From assembly GCA_024803745.1 (NCBI GenBank), contig JANJXV010000099.1, positions 62,001 through 126,000 of the forward strand: a stretch of DNA of 64,000 bases, in the 5' to 3' direction. This DNA is from Megascapheus bottae. Taxonomy: Eukaryota; Chordata; Mammalia; Rodentia; Geomyidae. The translations under genes and the position numbers were made by a program. The notes beneath the pieces were generated by a model, which was given only the letters and a program-made list of their open reading frames with translations, was not told where the DNA came from and did no database searches. Positions 1-12,350 of the stretch are shown piece after piece (the first letter of the stretch is position 1; each line of letters opens with the position of its first letter).

Positions 1-1048
1 ACATCATTAATGAAAAATGTGAAAATATAAAGAAAGAGATAATGGAGGAAGCCATACCTGAACAAGAGGAAAGCAAAAACAAGGTGATAAGTGAAAAAGA
101 AGAAGCCATAAAGGAGGCCATAATAAAGGTTTTTCAAAGAAAGATGGATGAATTCAAAGAATCCACAAATAAAAACGTGACCAAACTCCAGCAAATGTCC
201 AAAGAAAATAAAGCTACTGAGCTAACCACTCAAAAGGAAATCAAGGAGATAAAGAAATCCATACATGATCTAAAACAAGGGATGCAAGGCATCAAAAGTG
301 AGCAATTAGAAGCAAGGGAGATGAAAAATAAAGTAGATAGCTTTGATAGCAGGTTAGACATTGCAGAGGAGAGAATTTCCGTGGCTGAAGATAATTTAGG
401 TATTATAAAGAACAGAAAATGAGTCAATCCAAATCTAGGAAATATGAGAGAGCGCTTCAGGAGGTCCAAGATACAATTAGGAAGCCTAATTTAAGGCTAG
501 TTGGTACTGAGGAGGGCGTGGAGAAAGAGGTCAATGGTATTGGAAATATACTTCAGGGAATCATCTCAGAGAAATTCCCAAATATCCAGAAGGGCAGGCC
601 CATCCAGATACGAGAAGCTTTTAGAACCCCAAACAGACCTGACCAGAAAAGAACATCCCACCGCCACATTGTGATCCGAACTGGATCAATAGAAACGAAA
701 GGAAAGATCCTAAAGGCAGCCAGGGAAAAGGGATCAGTAACCTACAAAGGCAAACCAATCAGAATAACCCCAGATTTCTCAGCAGAGACCATGCAAGCAC
801 GAAGTGACTGGAAGCATATATGTCATGCCCTTATATCAAATAACTACCAACCAAGAATACTGTAGCCAGCTAAGCTCTCATTCATAACTGAGGGAACAAT
901 AAAAACATTCCATTCCAGGGAAAAGCTGCAACAATATGTCGAAACAAATCCAACACTACAGAGAATTCTCAAAGATGCTCTATACATAGAAAACCAAAAT
1001 AAATGCAATTTAGGGAAAGAAATGGCACCTAAACAGTATACCATCTAA
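1..1048 (+). pseudogene. L1 ORF1 remnant, copy A (RNA-binding protein)
   Basis: ORF1p is the trimeric nucleic-acid chaperone of the L1 particle. Two open pieces are visible. The first (frame of 42-422) is a Glu/Lys-rich coiled coil. The second (419-865) carries the RRM with the motif PNLRLVG and the start of the C-terminal domain (RHIVIR, GKPIRITPDF). A one-base frameshift separates them, so the first ends in TGA where the second begins with ATG. The second ends at TAG 863-865, where related proteins continue with Tyr-Pro-Ala-Lys. The rest of the C-terminal domain is still readable to the ordinary stop at 1046-1048. Confidence 0.93.
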
Positions 1049-1096
1049 GGACCACAAAAACTGTCAAGACACAGGCCCTACTAAAAGCTTTTAAAA

Positions 1097-4000
1097 ATGG
1101 TAGGAACTAATCAATATCTCTCAATCCTAATTCTCAATATCAATGGATTTAACTCTCCAATTAAACGGCATAGGTTGTCTAGTTGGATCAAAAAGCAAGA
1201 GCCATCGTTCTGCTGACTTCGAGAGACACATCTTACCCCAAAACAATCATCTTTTGAAAGTGAGAGGTTGGAATAAACTCTATCAAGCTAACTGCCCCCA
1301 TAAACAGGCTAGAGTTGCCATCCTCATATCAGATACAATAGACTTCAAACTAAAATTAGTAAGAAAAGACAAAGAAGGTTACTACATACTACTAAAGGGA
1401 TCTTTCCTCCTGGAAGACATAACAATCCTAAATATTTACACACCCAATCCCGGAGCTCCAAACTTCATCAAGCAAACTTTACTTACACTGAAACCATACA
1501 TAGATCGAAACACAGTGATTGTTGGTGAGTTTAACACACCACTCTCACCTATGGACAGATCAACAAGGCAAAAACTCAACAGAGAAACCTTAGAACTGAA
1601 CAACTATATAGACCAACTAGATCTAACAGACATCTGCAGAATATTCCACCCAGTAACACCACAATATACGTTTTTCTCAGCAGCACATGGAACATTTTCC
1701 AAAATAGACCACATCTTAGGCCATAAAGCAAACCTGGACAGATTCAGAAACACTGAAATTATTCCATGCACACTCTCAGACCATAAAGGCATCAAATTGG
1801 AGCTGAACACACATCTCCACCAAAGAAAACCCTGTAACTCATGGAGACTGAACCACACATTGTTGAATCAAAACAATGGGTAATCGAAGAGATCGGAACA
1901 GATATCCAACTGTTTATGAAATTTAACAATAAGGAGCACACAAATATCAACTCCTTAGGGACACAACAAAGGCAGTACTCAGAGGAAAATTTATAGCGCG
2001 GAGTGCCTACAACAGCAAGTTGGAAAAATGGCAAACCAACTAGTTAATGTCTCACCTTAACCTCCTGGAAAAAGAGCAACAAACCAACCCTAAACCCATT
2101 AGGAGAAAGCAAATTATTAAAATCAAAGCAGAATTAAATGATTTGGAATAAAAAAAAACTATAGAAAGAATCAACAAAACAAGGAGTTGGTTCTTGAAAG
2201 AATTAACAAAATTGACAAGCCCTTAGCAAATCTTACCAAAAAAAGAAGAGAGCATATCGAAATAAACAAAATCGCAGATGAAAATGGTAATATCACGACA
2301 GAAATTACCAAGATCCAGAATATCATGAGGGAATACTTCTCAAACCTTTACGCCAACAAATTTGAGAATCTAGAAGAAATGGATGAATTCCTAGACAATA
2401 TTAACATACACACACTGAACCAAGAAGAGCTAACCCAACACAACAGGCCTATTTCAAGCTCTGAAATAGAAATGGAAATTAGACAACTTCCACTTAAAAA
2501 GAGCCCAGGGCCAGATGGATTCACAGCTGAATTCTATAAGGTCTTCAAAGCAGAGCTCACACCAATACTCCTCAAGCTCTTCAACGAAATTGAAAATGAA
2601 GGTTCTTTACTAAACTGATTCTGTGAAGCCAGCATATCCCTCATCCCCAAACCAGACAGAGATTCATCAAAGAAAGAGATCTATAGACCCATTTCTTTGA
2701 TGAACATCGATGCAAAACTTCTCAACAAAATACTGGCCAACCGTCTACAACAACTCATCAAAAAAAAATATACACTATGATCAAACTGGATTCATCACAG
2801 GGAGGCAAAGCTGGTTCAACATACACAAATCAATTAATATAATTCAACACATCAACAGGAGCAGGGATAAAATCACATGATTGTCTCAATAGATGCGGAA
2901 AAGTCATTTGACAAGATCCAAAACCCCTTTATGTTAAAAGATGTGGAGAAACTAGGAATCCATGGAACATTTCTCAATGTAATAAAGGCTGTGTATGAGA
3001 AACCCACTGCTAGTCTTATACTTAATGGTGAAAATCTAAAGCCATTCCCTCTAAAATCAGGAATGAGACAAGGATGCCCACTCTCTCCACTCCTTTTTAA
3101 CATAGTACTAGAATTCCTAGGCAGTGCAATCTGGCAAGAAGCAAGCATAAAGGGGATCCAACTAGGGAAAGAGGAAATAAAACTATCCCTCTTTGCAGAT
3201 GACATGATTCTGTATTTAAAGAATCCTATAGACTCTACTCCCAAGCTCCTTGAGCTGATTCAAAGCTTTGGAAGGGTAGCAGGCCATAAAATGAACCCTC
3301 ACAAATCAACTGCCTTACTTTACGCCAACACTGAGAGGAACGAGGCAATAATCAGGAAAGAAAATCCTTTCACAATAGCCTCAAAGAAAATAAAGTACCT
3401 AGCAATTAGCTTAACTAAGAATGTAAAGGACCGTTTAGATGAAAATTTTAAAACCCTAAAAAAGGAAATTAAAGCAGAACTAAGGAAATGGAAAAACCTC
3501 CCGTGCTCCTGGATTGGAAGAATCAACATTGTGAAAATGACAATCTTGCCAAGGGCTATCTACAAATTCAATGTAATACCCATCAACATCCCAATGTCAT
3601 TCTTTAAAGACATAGAAAAGGCAATTCAAAATTTCATATGGAATAATAAAAGACCCCGTATAGCAAAAACACTTCTTAGCAGAAAGAACAGCGCTGGAGG
3701 AATTTCAATTCCAAACTTAAGGCTCTATTACAGAGCTGTAATTCTCAAAACAGCTTGGTACTGGCACAAGAACAGGCCTGAAGTCCAATGGAGTAGAACT
3801 GCGGACCCAGATATTAAACCACAGACCTATGGCCACCTAATCTTTGACCAGGGAGCCAAAAAAATAGAATGGAAGAAAGATAGCCTCTTCAACAAGTTGT
3901 GCTGGCAGAACTGGTTAAACACCTGCAGAAAACTAAAGTTGGATCCTTCTTTGTCACCTTGCACTAGAATTAACTCCAAATGGATCAAAGACGTGGAGGT

Positions 4001-4940
4001 AAAAGCTGACACACTGAAAAGTTTACAGGAAGGAATAGGAGATACACTAGGCCTCCTTGGTACAGGTCGAAACATTCTTAATAAGGACCAAGAATCACAA
4101 CAAATCAGAGAAAGGCTGGATAAGTGGGACTGCATTAAACTGCAGAGCTTTTGTATGGCAACGGATATAGCTAGTAAACTAATCAGGAAGCCTACAGAGT
4201 GGGAGAAGATCTTCACCACCCAAACAACGGAACAAGGCCTCATATCTGAAATATATCAACAACTCAAAAAATTGAATCACTCCAAAACTGACCTCCAAAG
4301 TAACACCCAACCCATTACAAAATGGGCCAAAGACTTAAAGAGAGTCTTCTCTGAAGAAGAAACAAAAATGGCCTATAGACACATGAAGAAATGCTCAACA
4401 TCTCTGGTCATAAAAGAAATGCAAATCAAAACAAGTCTAAGATTCCACCTAACTCCAGTTAGAATGGCCAGGATCAGGAAAACGAATGACAACAGATGCT
4501 GGAGGGGATGTGGTCAGGAGAGATCAATACTACACTGTTGGTGGGAGTGCAAACTCGTTCAACCACTATGGAAAGCAGTGCGGCAGTGCCTCAAAACGCT
4601 AAACATACAACTCCCCTATGACCCAGCAATTCCAGTACTTGGCATTTACCCAACAATCCAGAAACAAGGGCATACTAAACCCACTAGCACAACAATGTTC
4701 ATTGCAGCACTATTCACCATAGCATAGATATGGAACCAACCCAGATGTAGCTCAGTTGATGAGTGGATCAACAAGTTGTGGTATTTGTACACAATAGAAT
4801 TCTCTGCTGCTGTCAGAAAGAATGACATCGCCCCATGTGTTAGGAAATGGAAAGACTTAGAACAAATCATATTAAGTGAAGTAAGCCAGACTCAAAGGAA
4901 CTTAGGCTCAGTGGTTTCCCTCATTCGTCATAATCAGTAG
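1097..4940 (+). pseudogene. L1 ORF2 remnant, copy A (endonuclease/reverse transcriptase)
   Basis: ORF2p nicks the target DNA and reverse-transcribes L1 RNA. The expected start is ATG 1097 (MVGTN..., before NINGFNSPIKRHRL). TGA at 1214-1216 closes it at codon 40, and a frameshift follows near 1240. The endonuclease then reads on in 1143-1883 with STRQKLN, SKIDHILG and SDHKG; the usual GDFNTP reads GEFNTP (GAG at 1527-1529). Reverse transcriptase reads in 2187-2618 ([12 protein letters not shown]), which ends in TGA, and 2877-4727 ([21 protein letters not shown]-terminal zinc knuckle CWRGCG...HCWWEC). TAG at 4725-4727 (AAG in the other copies) is private to this copy. The ordinary stop is 4938-4940. 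Confidence 0.94.
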
Positions 4941-5984
4941 AAACCTTGGGCTCTACTAGCAGAGATTGGCAATAGAGCAAAAGGCCATCTATAAGGCCAT
5001 ATAATGTGAAGCTAATTGAAAGGACCTCCAGGATATTGACACAAAAGCCATATAATGAATGATTGTTGTCCTTAATGTACTATGTTGTCTCTCATCTCGC
5101 TTGCTGTCCCTTGGTTATCCCATATTGGTATAGTATCTCACTTTGTTATCTGATATATTGAATTTATTTGTATTTGGATATTTGAAATTTGATAGGGAAG
5201 GGGGAAAACCAAGACGGGTGGGGGGTGTGGGGTTGGAGGGAAATGGGTACCAAGACATGTGAAAGGGTATCAATGTATGTGAATTAATGCACCTTCTATC
5301 TGGCAAATATCATCTAACCCTTTTACTAATTACAATAAAAAATGAAAAAAAAGAGAAAGTTGTAGTGTGTGGGGAGGATGATGGGGTCAAATACATTTCT
5401 TCTTAGAAATTTACCTCATCTGGTTGCCCTGGATTTTCCTGGACTTGTTCTTAGAGAAAGTTCTGTTATACTGGATTTGTGGCTTGGCAATGATCTAGCA
5501 TGTATATCTTCGAGTAAGGCATCCACAACTTCCATGCCTGAGACTCGAGTTTCCTGACCTTTGGCAACAGCACAGCAACATCTTTCTTCCTCCTGAGCTA
5601 CAGGCCAAGTGAGCTGGCTTGAGCTGGTTGTTAGTTACAGTGGCTTGGTTACCAGGGTTCCATATTCTGTTCCATTGTGAAGGAAGCAGGGTCACCTTTC
5701 AGGGCCCAATGACCAAAGATCCTTGCTCACAAAAGACCTCACCAAAGACATACTGGAGGCTGAATCTCTCCTCCAGTCTCACAATATACATGTGGATGTA
5801 GTATACAGCACACCTTATTTGTCCAATCCCAATGTCTTCCACTAGGCCCAACTACCAGTCTGGTCTCAGGCTCAAGGAGCCTTTCTTAGGTAAGATCCAA
5901 ACTTAAGGGTCAATATTGCCCTCATCCTTTACAAAACATTTGCTTCACAGTGCCTTCTCTGCCTGCATTTTGCCCCTTGTCGAA

Positions 5985-6175
5985 TTTTTTTTGTTTTTGC
6001 TAGTCTTGGGACTTGACCTCAGAGTGTGAACATTGTTCTTGGGCTTTCTTTAGGCTTTAGCTGTCCCACCGAGCCACAGCACCACTTGCATCGTTTTCTA
6101 TGTATGTGGTAATGAGGAATCAAACCTTAGGCTTACTGCTTGGTAGCCAAGGACTCTCCCACTAGGTCAAACACA
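5985..6175 (-). mobile_element. ID-type SINE in spacer 1 (minus)
   Basis: The T run at the left is the complement of the A tail. Then come the complements of tail motifs (CTTGGGACTTGACCTCAG), of the middle GTGGCTC block and of the tRNA-like head ending in CTAGGTCAAACACAC. The counterpart in the inverted copy is at 54288-54478. Confidence 0.8.
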
Positions 6176-6418
6176 CAGGGCATCTTGCACATATTTTTGA
6201 CGTCAATCTACTAGGATATTATTAGGTTTCTGTATCCTAATCAATTTTTTCCTGATGATTAGCTTTGCTGTCATGTGGAAAAAATGCAAGAGGGAAAAAC
6301 ACAGAAGAATTAGTGAAAATAAAAAAAGCATTAGACACAGTTAAGTGTTCATTCTTCGTAGGAGAAAGGATATTTGGATATGATGATGATGATGATGACT
6401 TTATAATTACTATGTCAG

Positions 6419-6625
6419 GTTTGAGAGTTTGGCATAGTGGTAGAGTGCTTGCCTAGCATCCATGAAGATCTGGGTTTGATTGCTCAGTACCACATAGATA
6501 GAAAATCTAGATGTGGCACTGTGGCTCAAGTGGCAGAGGGCTAGACTTGAGAAAACCCGAGGACAGTGCTCAGGCCCTGAATTCAAGCCCCAAGACTGGC
6601 AGAAAGATAAAAGAAAATAAAAATG
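6419..6625 (+). mobile_element. ID-type SINE in spacer 1 (plus)
   Basis: The tRNA-like head has an A-box-like TAGTGGTAGAGTGC and a B-box-like GGGTTTGATTG, the usual pol III internal promoter positions. The second half reads GGCACTGTGGCTCAAGTGG ... GAATTCAAGCCCCAAGACTGG with an A-rich tail. The counterpart in the inverted copy is at 53858-54053. Confidence 0.88.
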
Positions 6626-6726
6626 CTTTTTACGAGCTAATTCACTCACAGCATTTGCTTCTGAAATCTTCGCTTCTGCATCTTGTGAAATACCCCTTTC
6701 CCTCAACGTAGACAAGAAAAACAGAT

Positions 6727-7286
6727 CCATCCCATGGTCCACTGTGAGGCCACTGGTTGGGCTAAGAGCTAGTCGTGCAGCAACACATAAGTTTTATTCT
6801 AATACTTTCCAAACTTTGTACTCAAATACGCTACCTACTTACCAACTTATGTCAGTTATCCTTATGCTATAACTTTTCTTCATTACTACAATATTCTTAC
6901 ACTCCTACGTTAATCCTCTTGCACCTCCCCTGACCTCTCTCATTCTTTTTTTCTATCTCTGGACCTCTGCTCGTCTTTCAACCCTTATACTGCACGGATC
7001 TACACTTGATGGCTGTTGAGCAATATTGTATATGTAGGTGGTTAATTATTCTCTAGGCTCAGAGGGACTTAAAGACAATAGAGATTGGATTGAGAGGCTT
7101 ATTGTTTTGGGTATAAATCGCTTATCAGTGGTTGTATTAGGCTGGTCTGTAAGTGCACAAAAAGAAAGAGTGGTAATACCAATCAAAACTTGTGAACATC
7201 TAGTGTCTGCCAGCTACAGAGGTCTAGGTTGGTTATATCTGAAAAACTATAATCGTATTTAGTAGTAATCTTGCTCCCATTTTCAA
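6727..7286 (+). other. Putative L1 5' UTR or 5' flank, copy B
   Basis: Homology to the inverted spacer copy stops at 6726. The next 560 bases lead directly into the ORF1 start codon and recur in front of every copy, so they are best read as L1 5' UTR. They are AT-rich, and I see no CpG-rich or monomer-type promoter, so the boundary and promoter function are uncertain. The segment holds TCTGCCAGCTACAGAGG here and in copy C; copies D, E and F have GCGACAG. Confidence 0.5.
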
Positions 7287-8470
7287 ATGGGCAGAACAAG
7301 AAACTCAAGAAAAATGTCAAATCAAGAAACAACATCCCCCACCCAATGTAAACAGACAATGGAACAGTCACTGGCAAACCTAGAGGAGAGTCTTCCAATT
7401 GCTACACAAATGCAATTGATAAACATCATTAACGAAAAATGTGAAAATATAAAGAAAAAGATAATGGAGGAAGCCATACCTGAACAAGAGGAAAGCAAAA
7501 ACAAGGTGATAAGTGAAAAAGAAGAAGCCATAAAGGAGGCCATAATAAAGGTTTTTCAAAGAAAGATGGATGAATTCAAAGAATCCACAAATAAAAACGT
7601 GACCAAACTCCAGCAAATGTCCAAAGAAAATAAAGCTACTGAGCTAACCACTCAAAAGGAAATCAAGGAGATAAAGAAATCCATACATGATCTAAAACAA
7701 GGGATGCAAGGCATCAAAAGTGAGCAATTATAAGCAAGGGAGATGAAAAATAAAGTTGATAGCTTTGATAGCAGGTTAGACATTGCAGAGGAGAGAATTT
7801 CCGTGGCTGAAGATAATTTAGGTTTTATAAAGAACAGAAAATGAGTCAATCCAAATCTAGGAAATATGAGAGAGCGCTTCAGGAGGTCCAAGATACAATT
7901 AGGAAGCCTAATTTAAGGCTAGTTGGTACTGAGGAGGGCGTGGAGAAAGAGGTCAATGGTATTGGAAATATACTTCAGGGAATCATCTCAGAGAATTTCC
8001 CAAATATCCAGAAGGGCAGGCCCATCCAGATACGAGAAGACTTTAGAACCCCAAACAGACCTGACCAGAAAAGAACATCCCACCGCCACATTGTGATCCG
8101 AACTGGATCAATAGAAACGAAAGGAAAGATCCTAAAGGCAGCCAGGGAAAAGGGATCAGTAACCTACAAAGGCAAACCAATCAGAATAACCCCAGATTTC
8201 TCAGCAGAGACCATGCAAGCACGAAGTGACTGGAAGCATATATATCATGCCCTTAAATCAAATAACTACCAACCAAGAATACTGTAGCCAGCTAAGCTCT
8301 CATTCATAACTGAGGGAAAAATAAAAACATTCCATTCCAGGGAAAAGCTGCAACAATATGTCGAAACAAAACCAACACTACAGAGAATTCTCAAAGATGC
8401 TCTATACATAGAAAACCAAAATAAATGCAATATAGGGAAAGAAATGGCACCTAAACCGCATACCATCTAA
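7287..8470 (+). pseudogene. L1 ORF1 remnant, copy B
   Basis: Starts at ATG 7287 (MGRTRNSRKMSNQE). Besides the shared frameshift at ATGA 7841-7844 and the shared TAG at 8285-8287, the coiled-coil part is cut by a private TAA at 7731-7733 (GAA in other copies, after SEQL). The ordinary stop is TAA 8468-8470. Confidence 0.93.
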
Positions 8471-8518
8471 GGACAACAAGAACTGTCAAGACACAGGCCC
8501 TACTAAAAGCTTTTAAAA

Positions 8519-11500
8519 ATGGTAGGAACTAATAAATATCTCTCAATCCTAACTCTCAGTATCAATGGACTTAACTCTCCAATTAAACGGCATAGGTTGT
8601 CTAGTTGGATCAAAAAGCAAGAGCCATCGTTCTGCTGACTTCGAGAGACACATCTTACCCCAAAACAATCATCTTTCGAAAGTGAGAGGTTGGAATAAAC
8701 TCTATCAAGCTAACTGCCCCCATAAACAGGATAGATTTGCTATCCTCATATCAGATACAATAGACTTCAAACTAAAATTAGTAAGAAAAGACAAAGAAGG
8801 TTACTACATACTACTAAAGGGATCTTTCCTCCCGGAAGACATAACAATCCTAAATATTTACACACACAATCCCGGAGCTCCAAACTTCATCAAGCAAACT
8901 TTACTTACACTGAAACCATACATAGATCGAAATACAGTGATTGTTGGTGAGTTTAACACACCACTCTCACCTATGGACAGATCAACAAGGCAAAAACTCA
9001 ACAGAGAAAACTTAGAACTGAACAACTATATAGACCAACTAGATCTAACAGACATCTGCAGAATATTCCACCCAGTAACACCACAATATACGTTTTTCTC
9101 AGCAGCACATGGAACATTTTCCAAAATAGACCACATCTTAGGCCATAAAGCAAACCTGGACAGATTCAGAAACACTGAAATTATTCCATGCACACTCTCA
9201 GACCATAAAGGCATCAAATTGGAGCTGAACACACATCTCCACCAAAGAAAACCCTGTAACTCATGGAGACTGAACCACACATTGTTGAATCAAAAACAAT
9301 GGGTAATCGAAGAGATCAGAACAGATATCCAACTGTTTATGAAATTTAACAATAAGGAGCACACAAATATCAACTCCTTAGGGACACAACAAAGGCAGTA
9401 CTCAGAGGAAAATTTATGGCGCGGAGTGCCTACAACAGTAAGTTGGAAAAATGGCACACCAACTAGATAATGTCTCACATTAACCTCCTGGAAAAATAGC
9501 AACAAACCAACCCTAAACCCATTAGGGATTATTAAAATCAAAGCAGAATTAAATGATTTGGAAGAAAAAAACTATAGAAAGAATCAACAAAACAAGGAGT
9601 TGGTTCTTAAAAGAATTAAGAAAATTCACAAGCCCTTAGCAAATCTTACCAAAAAAAGAAGAGAGTATATCGAAATAAACAAAATCGCAGATGAAAATGG
9701 TAATATCACGACAGAAATTACCAAGATCCAGAATATCATGAGGGAATAATTCTCAAACCTTTACGCCAAGAAATTTGAGAATCTAGAAGAAATGGATGAA
9801 TTCCTAGACAATATTAACATACACACACTGAACCAAGAAGAGCTAACCCAACTCAACAGGCCTATTTCAAGCTCTGAAATAGAAATGGAAATTAGACAAC
9901 TTCCACTTAAAAAGAGCCCAGGGCCAGATGGATTTACAGCTGAATTCTATAAGGTCTTCAAAGCAGAGCTCACACCAATACTCCTCAAGCTCTTCAACGA
10001 AATTGAAAATGAAGGTTCATTACTAAACTGATTCTGTGAAGCCAGCGTATCCCTCATCCCCAAACCAGACAGAGATTCATCAAAGAAAGAGATCTATAGA
10101 CCCATTTCTTTGATGAACCTCGATGCAAAACTTCTCAACAAAATACTGGCCAACCGTCTACAACAACTCATCAAAAAAAATATACACTATGATCAAACTG
10201 GATTCATCACAGGGAGGCAAAGCTGGTTCAACATACACAAATCAATTAATATAATTCAACACATCAACAGGAGCAGGGATAAAATCACATGATTGTCTCA
10301 ATAGATGCGGAAAAGGCATTTGACAAGATCCAAAACCCCTTTATGTTAAAAGATGTGGAGAAACTAGGAATCCATGGAACATTTCTCAATGTAATGAAGG
10401 CTGTGTATGAGAAACCCACTGCTAGTATTATACTTAATGGTGAAAATCTAAAGCCATTCCCTCTAAAATCAGGAACGAGACAAGGATGCCCACTCCCTCC
10501 ACTCCTTTTTAACGTAGTACTAGAATTCCGAGGCAGTGCAATATGGCAAGAAGCAAGCATAAAGGGGATCCAAGTAGGGAAAGAGGAAATAAAACTATCC
10601 CTCTTTGCAGATGACATGATTCTGTATTTAAGAATCCTATAGACTCTACTCCCAAGCTCCTTGAGCTGATTCAAAGCTTTGGAAGGGTAGCAGGCCATAA
10701 AATCAACCCTCACAAATCAACTGCCGTACTTTACGCCAACACTGAGAGGAACGAGGCAATAATCAGGAAAGAAAATCCTTTCACAATAGCCTCAAAGAAA
10801 ATAAAGTACCTAGCAATTAGCTTAACTAAGAATGTAAAGGACCGTTTAGATGAAAACTTTAAAACCCTAAAAAAGGAAATTAAAGCAGAACTAAGGAAAT
10901 GGAAAAACCTCCCGTACTCCTGGATTGGAAGAATCAACATTGTGAAAATGACAATCTTGCCAAGGGCTATCTACAAATTCAATGTAATACCCATCAACAT
11001 CCCAATGTCATTCTTTAAAGACATAGAAGAGGCAATTCAAAATTTCATATGGAATAATAAAAGACCCCGTATAGCAAAAACACTTCTTAGCAGAAAGAAC
11101 AGCGCTGGAGGAATTTTAATTCCAAACTTAAGGCTCTATTACAGAGCTATAATTCTCAAAACAGCTTGGTACTGGCACAAGAACAGGCCTGAAGTCCAAT
11201 GGAGTAGAACTGCGGACCCAGATATTAAACCACAGACCTATGGCCACCTAATCTTTGACCAGGGAGCCAAAAAAATAGAATGGAAGAAAGATAGCCTCTT
11301 CAACAAGTTGTGCTGGCAGAACTGGTTAAACACCTGCAGAAAACTAAAGTTGGATCCTTCTTTGTCACCTTGCACTAGAATTAATTCCAAATGGATCAAA
11401 GACGTGGAGGTAAAAGCTGACACACTGAAAAGTTTACAGGAAGGAATAGGAGATACACTAGGCCTCCTTGGTACAGGTCGAAACTTTCTTAATAAGGACC

Positions 11501-12350
11501 AAGAATCACAACAAATCAGAGAAAGGCTGAATAAGTGAGACTGCATTAAACTGCAGAGCTTTTGTATGGCAACGGATATAGCTAGTAAACTAATCAGGAA
11601 GCCTACAGAGTGGGAGAAGATCTTCACCACCCAAACAACGGAACAAGGCCTCATGTCTAAAATATATCAAGAACTCAAAAAATTGAATCACTCCAAAACT
11701 AACCTCCAAAGTAACACCCATCCCATTACAAAATGGGCCAAAGACTTAAAGAGAGCCTTCTCTGAAGAAGAAACAAAAATGGCCTATGGACACATGAAGA
11801 AATGCTCAACATCTCTGGTCATAAAGAAATGCAAATCAAAACAAGTCTAAGATTCCACCTAACTCCAGTTAGAATGGCCAGGATCAGGAAAACGAATGAC
11901 AACAGATGCTGGAGGGGATGTGGTCAGGAGGGATCACTACTACACTGTTGGTGGGAGTGCAAACTCGTTCAACCACTATGGAAAGCAGTGCGGCAGTGCC
12001 TCAAAACGCTAAACATACAACTCCCCTATGACCCAGCAATTCCAGTACTTGGCATTTACCCAACAATCCAGAAACAAGGGCATACTAAACCCACTAGCAC
12101 AACAATGTTCATTGCAGCACTATTCACCATAGCAAAGATATGGAACCAACCCAGATGTCCCTCAGTTGATGAGTGGATCAACAAGTTGTGGTATTTGTAC
12201 ACAATGGAATTCTATGCTGCTGTCAGAAAGAATGACATCGCCCCATTTGTTAGGAAATGGAAAGACTTAGAACAAATCATATTAAGTGAAGTAAGCCAGA
12301 CTCAAAGGAACTTAGGCTCAGTGGTTTCCCTCATTCGTCATAATCAGTAG
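8519..12350 (+). pseudogene. L1 ORF2 remnant, copy B
   Basis: Expected start ATG 8519. The endonuclease piece (8565-9470) runs 17 codons longer than in the sister copies, because the shared TAG after SEENL reads TGG here. RT is split by a private TAA (9747-9749), the shared TGA at 10029-10031, a 1-base deletion near 10630 just after [13 protein letters not shown] at 11536-11538 (Trp in other copies) and a 1-base deletion near 11825. In the A run near 10170 this copy alone keeps the reading frame into [12 protein letters not shown]. The C-terminal zinc knuckle and the ordinary end SLIRHNQ are readable in 11802-12350. Confidence 0.94.

Larger units (their letters stand above)
1..5353 (+). mobile_element. 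L1 copy A (5' end outside the window)
   Basis: Non-LTR retrotransposon. Position 1 matches position 14836 of copy C, so about 135 bases of ORF1 and the 5' region are missing only because the window starts here. In order: ORF1 remnant, short inter-ORF spacer, ORF2 remnant, 3' UTR with a G-rich tract at 5195-5247, AATAAA signal at 5334-5339 and a short A-rich tail. It has a private nonsense change near the ORF2 end. Confidence 0.96.
5354..6726 (+). repeat. Array spacer 1 (non-L1)
   Basis: This lies between the tail of L1 copy A and the 5' part of copy B. It is not L1. It matches 53750-55097 in inverted orientation over its whole length, with many substitutions. In order: about 630 bases of unique sequence, a minus-strand SINE (5985-6175), about 200 bases of unique sequence, a short ATG repeat (6380-6398), a plus-strand SINE (6419-6625) and about 100 bases of unique sequence. 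Short ORFs on both strands are not conserved as proteins. It shares TCATGTGGAAAAAA with spacer 5; spacers 2 to 4 have TCATGTGTAAAAAA. Confidence 0.93.

Noticed and set aside
5369..5801. Short frames in the spacers repeated in each unit (for example MGRMMGSN... and MSWLLVTVAW...)
   Set aside because: Repeated only because the DNA is duplicated; the inverted copy at 53750-55097 does not keep them as matching proteins.
6419..6625. Functional tRNA gene
   Set aside because: The A- and B-box-like motifs belong to a tRNA-derived SINE; there is no cloverleaf-length unit with a proper 3' end.
6410..6742. 110-codon minus-strand frame seen in every spacer
   Set aside because: It crosses an ID-type SINE and is a shadow of that element.
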